DNA of 64,000 bases from Streptomyces sp. NBC_00377 (GCF_036075115.1 NZ_CP107958.1:3038001-3102000); one strand, 5' to 3'; counted from the first letter of the stretch, positions 42,537 through 51,246 are shown. A program made the numbers and translations. Notes: generated from the letters alone by a model not told the origin.

Positions 42537-43850
42537 ATGATCGAAGCAGTCGGCCTGACCAAGCGCTACGGCGACAAGACCGCTGTGTACAACCTTTCCT
42601 TCCAGGTGCGGCCCGGCGCGGTCACCGGCTTCCTAGGGCCCAACGGCTCGGGCAAGTCGACGACCATGCGCATGATCCTGGGCCTGGACAACCCGACCGC
42701 CGGCACGGTGACGATCGGCGGCTACCCGTACCGCAAGCTGCCGAACGCCGCACGCCAGGTGGGCGCCCTGCTGGACGCCAAGGCGGTGCACGGCGGCCGG
42801 CACGCCCGCAACCACCTGCTGAGCCTGGCCCAGCTGTCCGGTATCCCGGCCCGGCGGGTCGACGAGGTCCTCGGTGTGGTCGGCCTCCAGGACGTGGCCC
42901 GCAAGCGTTCCAAGGGCTTCTCGCTGGGCATGGGCCAGCGGCTCGGCATCGCGGCCGCGCTGCTGGGCGACCCGCAGGTGCTGCTCTTCGACGAGCCGGT
43001 CAACGGTCTCGACCCGGAGGGCATCCTCTGGGTGCGCAACCTGATGAAGTCGCTGGCCGCCGAGGGCCGCACGGTGTTCGTCTCCTCCCACCTCATGAGC
43101 GAGATGGCGGTGACCGCCGACCATCTGATCGTCATCGGGCGCGGACAGCTGCTCTCCGACATGAGCGTGACGGACTTCATCTCGGCGAACTCCGCCGACT
43201 TCGCGCGCGTACGCACCCCGCACACCGAGCCCTCGCTGCGCGAGAAGCTGGCCTCCGCGCTCACCGAGGCCGGCGGCCATGTGCTGCCGGAGCAGGACGG
43301 CGCGCTGCGGGTGACCGGGCTTGCGCTGCCCCGCATCAGCGACATCGCCCACGAGGCCGACGTACGCCTGTGGGAGCTGTCGCCGCACCAGGCTTCGCTG
43401 GAGGAGGCGTACATGCGGATGACGCAGGGCGCCGTCGACTACCGGTCCACCATCGACCAGAAGGCCGGTCTCCAGCAGCAGCTGCCGCCGGGCGCGCAGC
43501 CGCCGATGCCGGTGCCGGGCCAGGGCCAGCCGGGCTGGTACGCCCCGCCGCCCCCGCAGCAGCCCGGGTACGCGTCCCCGCAGCCGGCACAGGCGCCGCC
43601 GGCGGCCTCCTACGGGGCGTACGGCGCCCCGGGGGCGCCCGCCGCGCCGCCCGGCCCGAGCGGGGCCAACCCGTACGCGCAGGCGCCCGTACAGGCCCCG
43701 GCCCAGCCGGCCGCCCCGGTCGCGCCCGCGCCCCAGGCTCCGGCCGCCGCCGCGTCGCAGGACACGGCACCGGCCGCCCCCGTACAGGCACCCGCCACCC
43801 CCGTTGCCGCGCCCGACGCCGCCCCGACCAAGTCCGAGGACGCCCGATGA
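42537..43850 (+). CDS. ABC transporter ATP-binding protein, pair 2, with Pro/Ala/Gln-rich tail
   Basis: A 437-residue DrrA-type ATPase. Residues 1-305 are closely similar to the first ATPase (FLGPNGSGKSTTMRMILGLD, FSLGMGQRLGIAAALLGD, LLFDEPVNGLDPEG, SSHLMSEMAVTADHL). Residues about 310-437 are a Pro/Ala/Gln-rich low-complexity tail absent from the first copy. ATG 42537 has GGAG just upstream; a start 13 codons earlier lacks a ribosome site. It overlaps the next permease gene by 4 bp. Confidence 0.92.
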   Translation: MIEAVGLTKRYGDKTAVYNLSFQVRPGAVTGFLGPNGSGKSTTMRMILGLDNPTAGTVTIGGYPYRKLPNAARQVGALLDAKAVHGGRHARNHLLSLAQLSGIPARRVDEVLGVVGLQDVARKRSKGFSLGMGQRLGIAAALLGDPQVLLFDEPVNGLDPEGILWVRNLMKSLAAEGRTVFVSSHLMSEMAVTADHLIVIGRGQLLSDMSVTDFISANSADFARVRTPHTEPSLREKLASALTEAGGHVLPEQDGALRVTGLALPRISDIAHEADVRLWELSPHQASLEEAYMRMTQGAVDYRSTIDQKAGLQQQLPPGAQPPMPVPGQGQPGWYAPPPPQQPGYASPQPAQAPPAASYGAYGAPGAPAAPPGPSGANPYAQAPVQAPAQPAAPVAPAPQAPAAAASQDTAPAAPVQAPATPVAAPDAAPTKSEDAR

Positions 43851-44728
43851 GCACCCCGCAGCACCCGTCGCCGCAGGCCGCGCCCGCCTGGCAGGCGGCG
43901 CCCGGTCCCTCGTACGCCACGGCCGGTCCGGTGTACACCTCACCGATCCCGATCGTGCGCACGCACCTCGGGCACGCCGTCACCTCGGAGTGGACGAAGA
44001 TCCGGTCGGTGCGCTCCACCATGTGGACGCTGGGCGTGTTCGTGCTGCTCGTCGTCGGCATCGGACTGCTGGCGGGGGCGGTCGTCGCCTCCAACGCGTC
44101 TCCTGAGGACCTGGAGGGCGACACCGCTCTGTCGTTCGGCTTCTTCGGGCTGCTCCTGGGCAGCATGTGCGTCATCACGCTGGGCGTGCTGACCACGGCC
44201 TCGGAGTACGGCACCGGCATGATCCGCACGACGATGGTGGCCTGCCCGTCCCGTGGCCGGGTCCTCGCGGCCAAGGCGGTCGTGTTCTTCGCCGTCGCGT
44301 TCGTCGTCACGCTCCTGTCCTCGGGCTTCGTCGCCCTGGTGGACGTGGGCATGCTGGGCGACGCCCGGCAGCCGTCCGCCGGGGAGTGGCTGAAGGCCAC
44401 CTTCGGCGTATCCCTCTACATTGCGCTGCTCGGGCTGATCTCGCTGGCCGTCGGCTCGATCATCCGGCACTCGGCCGGCGCCATCACCATCATGATCGGC
44501 GTCCTGCTGGCCCCGCTGGTCATCGCGATCTTCATGTTCTCGTCCTCCCTCGAGGACCTGCGCCAGGCCCTGTTCGAGTACTCGATCCCGAACCAGCTGA
44601 GCGTCTTCTACTCCACCTCGCTCAGCGACAGCGGCCCGAGCGGCTGGGACCCGCTGTGGATCGCGCTCGGGCTGACCGCCGTCGCGCTCGGCGCGGCCTT
44701 CGCCCTGCTGGAGAAGCGCGACGTGTGA
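43847..44728 (+). CDS. ABC-2 type permease, pair 2
   Basis: A 293-residue permease with a Pro/Ala-rich cytoplasmic N-terminus (~35 residues) and six helices from residue ~58 (MWTLGVFVLLVVGIGLLAG). SEWTKIRSVRSTMWT and SEYGTGMIRTTMVACPSRG repeat the motifs of the first permease, so the four genes arose by duplication of an ATPase-permease pair. ATGA overlap with the ATPase. Confidence 0.9.
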   Translation: MSTPQHPSPQAAPAWQAAPGPSYATAGPVYTSPIPIVRTHLGHAVTSEWTKIRSVRSTMWTLGVFVLLVVGIGLLAGAVVASNASPEDLEGDTALSFGFFGLLLGSMCVITLGVLTTASEYGTGMIRTTMVACPSRGRVLAAKAVVFFAVAFVVTLLSSGFVALVDVGMLGDARQPSAGEWLKATFGVSLYIALLGLISLAVGSIIRHSAGAITIMIGVLLAPLVIAIFMFSSSLEDLRQALFEYSIPNQLSVFYSTSLSDSGPSGWDPLWIALGLTAVALGAAFALLEKRDV

Positions 44729-44732
44729 GCCG

Positions 44733-45065
44733 CTAGAACTTCGGCGCGTTACGGGACCGCCGCACCCCCGGGGTGCGGCGGTCCCGTGCGTTCCAGCACG
44801 CCTTGTGCCAGTGCCGGCGGTCGTCGACGCCCGCGTGCTCGGGCCAGGCGACGACATGCGGCACACCGTCGGGGATCAACTGGTCGCAGCCGGGGCACCG
44901 GTACGCCTTGCCCTGCGCGCTGGCTCCCGCCACGTGCCGTACGCTCCACTGCTCGCCCTGCCAGCTCTCCCCCGACTGCCAGCCCCCGTACCGGCTCTCG
45001 CGGTCGTCCTCGGCGCTCCGGGCGGACGAGCCCTCACCCTTGGGTCGGTTGCGACGCGGGGACAC
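44733..45065 (-). CDS. Small zinc-ribbon-like protein of unknown function
   Basis: A 110-residue basic protein. Residues about 50-95 contain CPGCD, then HVVAWPEH, then HWHKACW, a Cys/His arrangement (CxxC ... H ... HxxC) that could bind one or two zinc ions. The flanks are Arg/Ser-rich and probably disordered. GTG 45065 is chosen with GAGGTG four bases upstream; GTG 45077 is the alternative. It is convergent with the ABC cluster, four bases from its stop. Unnamed in any system I know. Confidence 0.65.
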   Translation of the reverse strand: MSPRRNRPKGEGSSARSAEDDRESRYGGWQSGESWQGEQWSVRHVAGASAQGKAYRCPGCDQLIPDGVPHVVAWPEHAGVDDRRHWHKACWNARDRRTPGVRRSRNAPKF

Positions 45066-45251
45066 GGGACACCTCACGGGGCTATACAGGGAGCAGGAGC
45101 GGTGTCCAGCCTACGCGGCGTGCGCGCGGGTATCCGTAGGGCAGCGGTCCCCCAAGTCGCCCTCCCGGACGTCCATTCTCCAGACAATCCGCAAATCTCT
45201 CCGCCAGGCCGTGTCCTCGGCACGTGTCGGACGGTTATGCCGGGTGGGGGA

Positions 45252-45266
45252 GCTCCGTGTCGGAGC
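45252..45266 (+). promoter_or_regulatory. Short stem-loop in the LLM oxidoreductase leader
   Basis: GCTCCG-TGT-CGGAGC forms a perfect 6-bp hairpin 20 bp before the start codon, close to the AGGAAA ribosome site. Its effect is unknown. Confidence 0.3.
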
Positions 45267-45285
45267 CAAGGAAGCAGGAAAGTCC

Positions 45286-46314
45286 ATGCGCGTTGGAAGT
45301 TTCGTGTTGGGAGCCCAGTTCCCCGGCCAGGGTCAGGGTGAGGCGCTGCACCGCGCGGTCCGCTCGGCCGAGGTGGCCGAGGAGGCGGGCCTCGACTCGG
45401 TCTGGCTGGCCGAACACCACTTCGTGCCCTACGGCACCTGCCCGTCGGCGGTCACGCTCGCCGCTCTGCTGCTGGGCCGCACCCGCCGCCTCCGGGTGGG
45501 CACGGCGGTCAGCGTACTGCCCACCGTCCACCCCGTCGCCCTGGGCGAGCAGGCCGCGCTGCTGCACCTGACGAGCGGCGGCCGCTTCTCGCTGGGCGTG
45601 GGGCGCGGCGGCCCGTGGGTCGACCTGGAGGTGTTCGGCTCGGGCCTGAAGGCGTACGAGCAGGGCTTCCCGGAATCACTCGATCTGCTGGTGCGCTGGC
45701 TGCGTGAACCCTCGGTGGGGGCCGACGGCGAGCGTTTCCGCTTCCGCGAAGTCCCCGTCGTGCCCAGGCCGTCGGAGGCGCTGACGGACGCGGCGGGCCC
45801 GGAGATCGTCGTCGCGTGCACCTCGCCCGCGAGCGTACGGCTGGCCGCAGAGCGCGGACTGCCGATGCTCCTCGGCATGCACGTGGGGGACGAGGAGAAG
45901 GCGGAGATGGTCGCCCTGTGGCGGCAGCACGCGCGCGCGGCCGGGCGGTCCGGGGACGAGATCCGGGGCGCCGCGCATGTCTCGGCGGGCGTCTGCCAGA
46001 TCGCGGACCGGCGCACGGACGCGGTGGAGACCCTGGTGAAGGCGATGCCGGGCTGGCTGAAGCAGGGGCTCGACGCTCATACGACGGTCGACGGCCGGCC
46101 CCGCTCCATGCGGGACCCGGTCGCGTACACCGAACTGCTCTGCGGACTGCACCCGGTGGGCACCCCGCGGCTGTGCGCAGACCGCCTCGCGGCGACCAGC
46201 GAGCGCACCGGCATCTCCCGTTTCGCGCTGCTGGTCGAAGGCTCCGGCGACCTGGCGGCCACGGAGGAGAACGTACGGCGGCTGGGCTCGGAGGTGCTCC
46301 CCCACCTCCGGTGA
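45286..46314 (+). CDS. LLM-class flavin-dependent oxidoreductase
   Basis: A 342-residue TIM-barrel protein of the luciferase-like monooxygenase superfamily. SVWLAEHHFVPYGT (residues about 38-51) and LTSGGRFSLGVGRGGPWVD (about 95-113) are FMN/F420-binding region motifs of the AlkB/bacterial luciferase-like branch. It likely uses FMN or coenzyme F420; the substrate is unknown. ATG 45286 follows AGGAAA by seven bases. A terminator shared with the convergent neighbour follows. Confidence 0.88.
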   Translation: MRVGSFVLGAQFPGQGQGEALHRAVRSAEVAEEAGLDSVWLAEHHFVPYGTCPSAVTLAALLLGRTRRLRVGTAVSVLPTVHPVALGEQAALLHLTSGGRFSLGVGRGGPWVDLEVFGSGLKAYEQGFPESLDLLVRWLREPSVGADGERFRFREVPVVPRPSEALTDAAGPEIVVACTSPASVRLAAERGLPMLLGMHVGDEEKAEMVALWRQHARAAGRSGDEIRGAAHVSAGVCQIADRRTDAVETLVKAMPGWLKQGLDAHTTVDGRPRSMRDPVAYTELLCGLHPVGTPRLCADRLAATSERTGISRFALLVEGSGDLAATEENVRRLGSEVLPHLR

Positions 46315-46334
46315 ACAGCCCAACCGGCCGCGAG

Positions 46335-46383
46335 GCTTGCCGCTCCTGTACTGATGGAACCTCCCGCGTCAGGAGCGGCAAGC
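46335..46383. terminator. Bidirectional terminator
   Basis: A perfect 14-bp stem, GCTTGCCGCTCCTG (46335-46348) with its complement (46370-46383), separates convergent genes. Confidence 0.75.
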
Positions 46384-46397
46384 AACAGGCTCACGTG

Positions 46398-46790
46398 TCA
46401 GCAGTCCCGGAATTCCGGGGACTGGTTCAGCACCTGGCTACGTACCGAGGTGAAGCGGACGAGCTTCTCGTCGACAGCCGGCTCCAACGGGAACACCGCC
46501 ACCCGGTGGCAGTTCTGGAAGGCCAGCCGCACACCGAAGTGCCGCTGAAGCGCGCCGCGTATGGCGTCACTCGCGAGCGCGCGCAGCAACTGCCCGCGTG
46601 CCTGCTCGTCCGGCGGGGGCGTCTGGTTGTCGGCGAAGTCTCCGCCGTCCACCTTCAGCTGGGCCACCAGGGAGCTGACCATCTCCCATGCGTAGGGCAG
46701 GGAGGTCCGGACGCAGTCGACGAATTCTGCTTCGTCGACCTCGCCTCGCTCGGCCTGTTCGAGTAGGGCCGGTGAGACGTCGAGCGACAT
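46398..46790 (-). CDS. SCO5389-like protein of unknown function
   Basis: A 130-residue cytoplasmic protein beginning MSLDVSPALLEQAERGEVDE. I recognise it as the conserved actinobacterial protein named after S. coelicolor SCO5389; no function is known to me. Two cysteines (EFVDCVRTS, FQNCHRVA) and a near-C-terminal Cys are present. The start is ATG 46790 with GAGGAG five bases upstream. Next to nucS, divergently oriented, with a 321-bp gap that holds a possible short upstream frame. Confidence 0.7.
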   Translation of the reverse strand: MSLDVSPALLEQAERGEVDEAEFVDCVRTSLPYAWEMVSSLVAQLKVDGGDFADNQTPPPDEQARGQLLRALASDAIRGALQRHFGVRLAFQNCHRVAVFPLEPAVDEKLVRFTSVRSQVLNQSPEFRDC

Positions 46791-47111
46791 GGGTACTCCT
46801 CTCGCACCCCCGGGAACATCAGGGGTTGCCGGACAGGGAAAGGGAGTTCGCATGCCGAAACACCGCACACGCTGAGTACACGCATCGCGACCTCCCGTTC
46901 ACTACGGTAGGCAACGGACCGTGACCGCACCAGGAGAATGGGCACATAGGGAACTCCGAGTAGGCACACAATCGGCCACTGTCGATCCACTGCCGAACGA
47001 TTTGTTACCAGGTCGAAAGGGGCGGCCCGGAGTTGCCCCGGTGGAGGGTGAGGGCGGACGACAGGTGGGCGAATCGCGTGTCCGGTGGGGCGTCGGATAG
47101 CGTTGCGGACC

Positions 47112-47783
47112 ATGCGTCTCGTCATCGCCCGGTGCTCCGTCGACTACGCCGGCCGGCTCACCGCCCACCTGCCCTCAGCCCCCCGTCTCATCCTGGTGAA
47201 GGCGGACGGCAGCGTCTCGATCCATGCGGACGACCGGGCCTACAAGCCCCTGAACTGGATGTCGCCGCCCTGCACCCTGAAGGAGGGCGCGGGCGAGGAG
47301 GAAGGCGTCTGGACCGTCGTCAACAAGGGCGGAGAGAAGCTCATCATCACGATGGAGGAGATCCTCCACGACTCGTCGCACGAACTCGGCGTCGATCCCG
47401 GCCTGATCAAGGACGGCGTGGAAGCGCACCTCCAGGAGCTGCTCGCCGACCGCATCGAGATCCTCGGCGAGGGGTACACCCTCATCCGCCGCGAGTACAT
47501 GACCGCCATCGGCCCGGTCGACATCCTGTGCCGGGACGCGCAGGGGCAGACCGTCGCGGTCGAGATCAAGCGGCGCGGCGAGATCGACGGCGTCGAGCAA
47601 CTCACGCGCTATCTGGAGCTGTTGAACCGCGACCCGCATCTCGCCCCGGTCCGCGGTGTCTTCGCGGCCCAGGAGATCAAGCCGCAGGCCCGTGTCCTCG
47701 CCACGGACCGCGGCATCGGCTGCCAGGTCCTGGACTACAACGCGATGCGGGGCATCGAGGACGACAAGCTGCGGCTGTTCTGA
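47112..47783 (+). CDS. nucS: NucS/EndoMS mismatch endonuclease
   Basis: A 223-residue PD-(D/E)XK nuclease that cleaves both strands at G-T, G-G and T-T mismatches, the basis of non-canonical mismatch repair in actinobacteria that lack MutS/MutL. The N-terminal DNA-binding domain covers residues 1-100; the catalytic core GPVDILCRD...VAVEIKRRG near 135-160 carries the Asp and the E-x-K. The C-terminal DDKLRLF is a clamp-binding peptide for DnaN. TAGCGT at 47098-47103 lies eight bases before ATG 47112 (leaderless). A 19-bp terminator follows. Confidence 0.96.
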   Translation: MRLVIARCSVDYAGRLTAHLPSAPRLILVKADGSVSIHADDRAYKPLNWMSPPCTLKEGAGEEEGVWTVVNKGGEKLIITMEEILHDSSHELGVDPGLIKDGVEAHLQELLADRIEILGEGYTLIRREYMTAIGPVDILCRDAQGQTVAVEIKRRGEIDGVEQLTRYLELLNRDPHLAPVRGVFAAQEIKPQARVLATDRGIGCQVLDYNAMRGIEDDKLRLF

Positions 47784-47801
47784 CCCGCGTGGCCGGACGA
47801 C

Positions 47802-47843
47802 CGAGAGGGCCGGGTTCCCGTGATCGGGAGCCCGGCCCTCTCG
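47802..47843. terminator. nucS / ATPase bidirectional terminator
   Basis: A 19-bp stem with one G-T pair (47802-47820 with 47825-47843) and a TGAT loop lies between convergent stop codons. Confidence 0.85.
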
Positions 47844-47856
47844 TGTGCCCGCAGGC

Positions 47857-50367
47857 TCAAACGATCTGGTCCGGCGAGACCCGGGCCGAGGGGCCGGCGG
47901 AGCTGACCGAGCTCGCGGGCGAGGAGGACATCGTGGTGTTGGCCGAGTTCGACGTCGGGGGCCCGGTGTCGGACGGGGGCGGGGTGGTGGTGCCGGACTG
48001 CGAGGCGGAGGGCGAGGGCGAGGCCGACGTACCGCTGCTGGTCGAGCTGGACGGCGACGAGGACGGCGACCCGGAGTGCGAGGCCGACGACGACGGCTTC
48101 GGCGGGCGGGACGAACTGCCGCCCCCCGGCCCGTGTGAGCTGCTCGCCTCCGACGACGGTGACGCCGTCCCCGTGGGCGTCGGGTCGTCCGAGGTGCCCA
48201 TCGTCCCGTCCGGGCCCGGGTCCGTCGGCCTGCTGGTCGCCTCGCCCGTGTCGGCGGAGCCGCTGGTGCCGCCCGGGGCGTCCGGGCCCGGGCCGCCGTC
48301 GTCCAGACCGGTGGTGGCGGACGGCTGCACTCCGACGCGGTCGGAGGGGTCGTCGGCGTCGTTGTTGGAGGTCGCGCCGAGCGTCACGACCGTGCCGAGC
48401 ACGGCGACGAGCAGCGCGCCCGCACCGGCCGCGACGAGGTTGCGCTTGGCCAGTCTCTTCAGACCGCCCCTGTTGTGCCGGACCGGCGGGCCGGGGAGCT
48501 CACGGCGGGCGACGACGGTCTCGGCCTCCGGCGGATAGGTCGGCAGCGCCGCCTGAATGCCGCGCGGCGGGGACGCCGACTCCTCGTGGCGGGCGTCGGG
48601 CACCTCCTCACCGGCCGTCGCCACCGCGAGGCCGGGTACATCCCCGGAGCGGTCGGCGACCAGGGCGAGGGCGCGGCGGCCGGCGACGGTGCCGCGCTTG
48701 TCGGCGATCGCCCCGCGCAGCGCGAGGGAGGCCTCCAGCTCGGAGCGTGCCCGGTCGAGCTGTCCGCCGCAGAGGGCGAGCACGCCCAGCTCGTGGTGGA
48801 AGTAGGCGCGGTCGGCGGACTCCCCGGCGAGCCGGGCGGCCTCGGCACCCTCGTGCAGGGTGTTCTCCCAGGCGCTCCAGTGCAGGCCCGCGGCGAAGGC
48901 GGGCGCGGCGGTGCGGGCGAGCCGGACGGCGACGGCCTCCTCGTCCTCCTCGGGCCTGGTGGTCGTGGGGACCGTCACGGTGAGGGCGGCGAGTACGGCG
49001 TCGGCCTCCGCGCACACCCGCTCGGGCGTGACCGAGGGGTGCCCGGCCCACCAGGCGTAGTGCTGGGCGGCGGCGCGGGCGCGGGTCTCGACGTCGTCGG
49101 CGTATCCGGCGGCCTCCAGCTGGGTCCGGACGCCGGCGGCGAGCCGGTAACGGGTGCCGACCGGGGAGACGAGTCCGCAGGCGGCCAGTTCGCCGAGGGC
49201 CGCGTCGGCGTGGGTGTCGCCGACCAGGGCGGGCAGGTGGGCCTGGTGCGGGACCTCGCCGTCCAGGGCGACGGCGAAGCGCAGGGTGGCCCGGGCGGAG
49301 GCGCTGAGGCGGGCGGCGAGCAGCGGCGCGGGCGCGGCGGCCTCACCGAGCGAGGGCAGGGGTATCTCCTCGGCCTCGCCGGCTCCGGCGAGGCCGTCGA
49401 CGGACTCGGTGAACGGCCGGGCGTCCTCGAAGACGCCGAACGCGTCGACCGCGTCGGCTCCGGCCCGCAGCCGGTCGCGCTGCGAGAGCAGGGCGCCGGC
49501 CTGCACGAACCGCAGCGGCAGGCCCTCGGACTCGAACCACAGGTCGCCGGCCCAGTTGGCCTCCTCCTCGGTGAGGACGCGGCCGACGCCGTTCTCGATC
49601 ACCTCGACGCCGCCGGCGCGGCCCAGTCCGCTGAGGACGACCTCCTCGACCGCCGATTCCGCGGAGGGCGGCGGGGTGTCCGGGGTCGCGCCGAGCAGGA
49701 AGGCGCACTCGGGCGTCGCGTCCAGCAGTTCGTCGAGGGCGGCGCCGCCCTGGTCGAGGTCGTCGACCACGACGACCGCGCCGATCTCGCGGACGAGGGC
49801 GCGCAGGTCGTCGTCCGCGGGGCGGTACAGCGGGGCGTCGTAGACGGCGTGGAACAGCTCGTGCATCAGGTCGGCCGTGGTGCGGCGGAAGCCGGTGAGG
49901 CGGACGACGCCGTCGGGGGCGAGGTCCTCGCAGTCCTCGGCGACCAGGTCGAGGAGGCTGGTGCGGCCGGAGCCTGCCGGTCCGGTGAGACGGACGGAGC
50001 GGCCGCGGGCCAGCAGTCGGACCAGCTGTTCGCGTTCGTCCTGGCGGCCCAGGAGAGGCTGCACGGGCCGGGCGTGGCCGGCGGGGGCGGGCGGCCGGGC
50101 GGCGCGCTCGGCCTCGGCGCGCTGCTCGGGCGTGCGCTTGGCGGGGCGCTGGGGTATCTCCGTGGGCGGGCAGAGTTCTATCTCGCTGCCGTCGACCGGA
50201 TTGACCGTGAGCAGGTGTTCGCCGACGACCAGCCGTACGGTGCGGGCCAGGGCCGGCGCGTGCTGGCCGAAGTCGGGCGTGAGGGGGTCCCTGGACGGGC
50301 GCGGACGCGGCTGGGTCGCGTCGTCGTCCTGGCCGTACTCCTCGGGTCCCCGGACGTTCGGGTCCAT
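47857..50367 (-). CDS. Large P-loop membrane protein with Ser/Thr-rich external tail
   Basis: An 836-residue protein. Residues about 30-55 hold a short beta region (LARTVRLVVGEHLLTV); residues about 105-300 are an AAA/NACHT-like P-loop domain with Walker A LTGPAGSGRTSLLD near 130 and Walker B-like GAVVVVDDLDQGG near 195; residues 300-640 are helical and TPR-like (FHHELGVLALCGGQLDRARSELEASLALRG). One membrane helix (NLVAAGAGALLVAVLGTVVTLGA) lies at ~672-695, and the remaining ~140 residues are Ser/Pro/Thr-rich and probably outside. The layout, cytoplasmic STAND-like ATPase plus wall-spanning tail, suggests a sensor or signalling protein. Next to a STAS gene on the same strand. ATG 50367 has GGGGGG upstream. 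Confidence 0.75.
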   Translation of the reverse strand: MDPNVRGPEEYGQDDDATQPRPRPSRDPLTPDFGQHAPALARTVRLVVGEHLLTVNPVDGSEIELCPPTEIPQRPAKRTPEQRAEAERAARPPAPAGHARPVQPLLGRQDEREQLVRLLARGRSVRLTGPAGSGRTSLLDLVAEDCEDLAPDGVVRLTGFRRTTADLMHELFHAVYDAPLYRPADDDLRALVREIGAVVVVDDLDQGGAALDELLDATPECAFLLGATPDTPPPSAESAVEEVVLSGLGRAGGVEVIENGVGRVLTEEEANWAGDLWFESEGLPLRFVQAGALLSQRDRLRAGADAVDAFGVFEDARPFTESVDGLAGAGEAEEIPLPSLGEAAAPAPLLAARLSASARATLRFAVALDGEVPHQAHLPALVGDTHADAALGELAACGLVSPVGTRYRLAAGVRTQLEAAGYADDVETRARAAAQHYAWWAGHPSVTPERVCAEADAVLAALTVTVPTTTRPEEDEEAVAVRLARTAAPAFAAGLHWSAWENTLHEGAEAARLAGESADRAYFHHELGVLALCGGQLDRARSELEASLALRGAIADKRGTVAGRRALALVADRSGDVPGLAVATAGEEVPDARHEESASPPRGIQAALPTYPPEAETVVARRELPGPPVRHNRGGLKRLAKRNLVAAGAGALLVAVLGTVVTLGATSNNDADDPSDRVGVQPSATTGLDDGGPGPDAPGGTSGSADTGEATSRPTDPGPDGTMGTSDDPTPTGTASPSSEASSSHGPGGGSSSRPPKPSSSASHSGSPSSSPSSSTSSGTSASPSPSASQSGTTTPPPSDTGPPTSNSANTTMSSSPASSVSSAGPSARVSPDQIV

Positions 50368-50607
50368 AGGTTCAAGCCCCCCAAAAGCGTCGTGTGGCGG
50401 TAGCCCCTCCCGGCCTTGCTGCACACTTCGCTGTCGCGTCTGGTCCGGTGCCCGCTCGAGGGTGAGGGCGGCGGGCAGACGAACCGTAAACCTTCGCACA
50501 GTATCCAGGACAGCCCGGGGTGCCGGGCCGCCCGAAGCGTCACAGTCTCATGAGGATTGCGCCCGCCGTACGTTCCCCGCGTCCGCAGGCCACGCCCCCT
50601 CCGCCGG

Positions 50608-50931
50608 TCACACCCGGGGCAGGGACTCCACGCCGATGCCGCCCTCGATCGCGAGGATGCGGTGCAGCCGGGTGGCCACCAGCAGGCGTTGCATCTGCGG
50701 AGGCACACCACGCAGCACCAGACGCCGGCCGCACCGGCCGGCCCGCCGGTGGACGCCCATGATGACGCCGAGTCCGGTGGCGTCCCAGGAGTCCAGCTCC
50801 GACAGGTCGAGCACCAGGTCGCCGACGCCGTCGTCCACGGCCGTGTGCAGGGCCGTACGGGCGTCCGCCGCGCTGCGGACGTCGAGGCGGCCCCCGACGA
50901 CCAGCTCTACGTGGTCGCCCCTGATGTGCAT
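50608..50931 (-). CDS. STAS-domain anti-sigma factor antagonist
   Basis: A 107-residue single STAS domain, the anti-anti-sigma fold that releases an alternative sigma factor by binding its anti-sigma kinase. The phospho-site is in SWDATGLGVIMGVHRRA: Thr52 stands where SpoIIAA-type proteins usually have Ser. The rest of the loop (DxTGLG) is conserved. No anti-sigma kinase is adjacent. Divergent promoters are not obvious; it precedes the P-loop protein gene on the same strand by 240 bp. Confidence 0.85.
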   Translation of the reverse strand: MHIRGDHVELVVGGRLDVRSAADARTALHTAVDDGVGDLVLDLSELDSWDATGLGVIMGVHRRAGRCGRRLVLRGVPPQMQRLLVATRLHRILAIEGGIGVESLPRV

Positions 50932-51084
50932 AGCGCTCCCCTAAGCGTGCGTCTCGTGCTCCGCGGTGTGGTGTCCGGTGTTGCCACCTCTGACTGCGTG
51001 AAGCGGCCGGAGGTTGCCGTCTGTGAGCGAACCGATACCGAATTCACTCCCAGGGGTGAGGCCCATGGGGCCTGTGCGGTTTCG

Positions 51085-51174
51085 GTGCTTGTAGAAGCCC
51101 TGCCCGCTCACGCGTCCGATGTCACCGGCATCAACCATCCGGCGCAGCCGCTCCGCATGCCTCTCGGCCGGAGA
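51085..51174 (-). pseudogene. 3' remnant of a 3-hydroxyacyl-CoA dehydrogenase gene
   Basis: The complement encodes SPAERHAERLRRMVDAGDIG then RVSGQGFYKH. The pattern LRRMVDAGxxGRxSGxGFY is the C-terminal end of 3-hydroxybutyryl/3-hydroxyacyl-CoA dehydrogenases. A stop codon lies just upstream (51175-51177) and no Rossmann domain is present, so nothing but the tail is left. I recall a dehydrogenase gene at this position in S. coelicolor, next to the STAS gene. A chance match over ~25 residues is possible. Confidence 0.5.
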
Positions 51175-51195
51175 TTAGCGGGCGTGAGGCGCTGT

Positions 51196-51246
51196 GTGAC
51201 CGGTTAGTAACGCGTTTCACGTCTCAGGGCGTGAGACGCCGGTCAC
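51196..51246. repeat. Nested inverted repeat upstream of pduO
   Basis: Outer arms GTGACCGG (51196-51203) and CCGGTCAC (51239-51246), inner arms CGTCTCA (51220-51226) and TGAGACG (51232-51238). The inner right arm directly abuts the outer right arm, so both stems can form coaxially. Confidence 0.6.

Noticed and set aside
45066..45285. Riboswitch in the leader of the LLM oxidoreductase
   Set aside because: Only one 6-bp hairpin is visible and no known aptamer core could be matched by eye.
51196..51246. Cobalamin riboswitch before pduO
   Set aside because: No B12-box (GCCACTG) or long multistem structure; the gene also appears leaderless.
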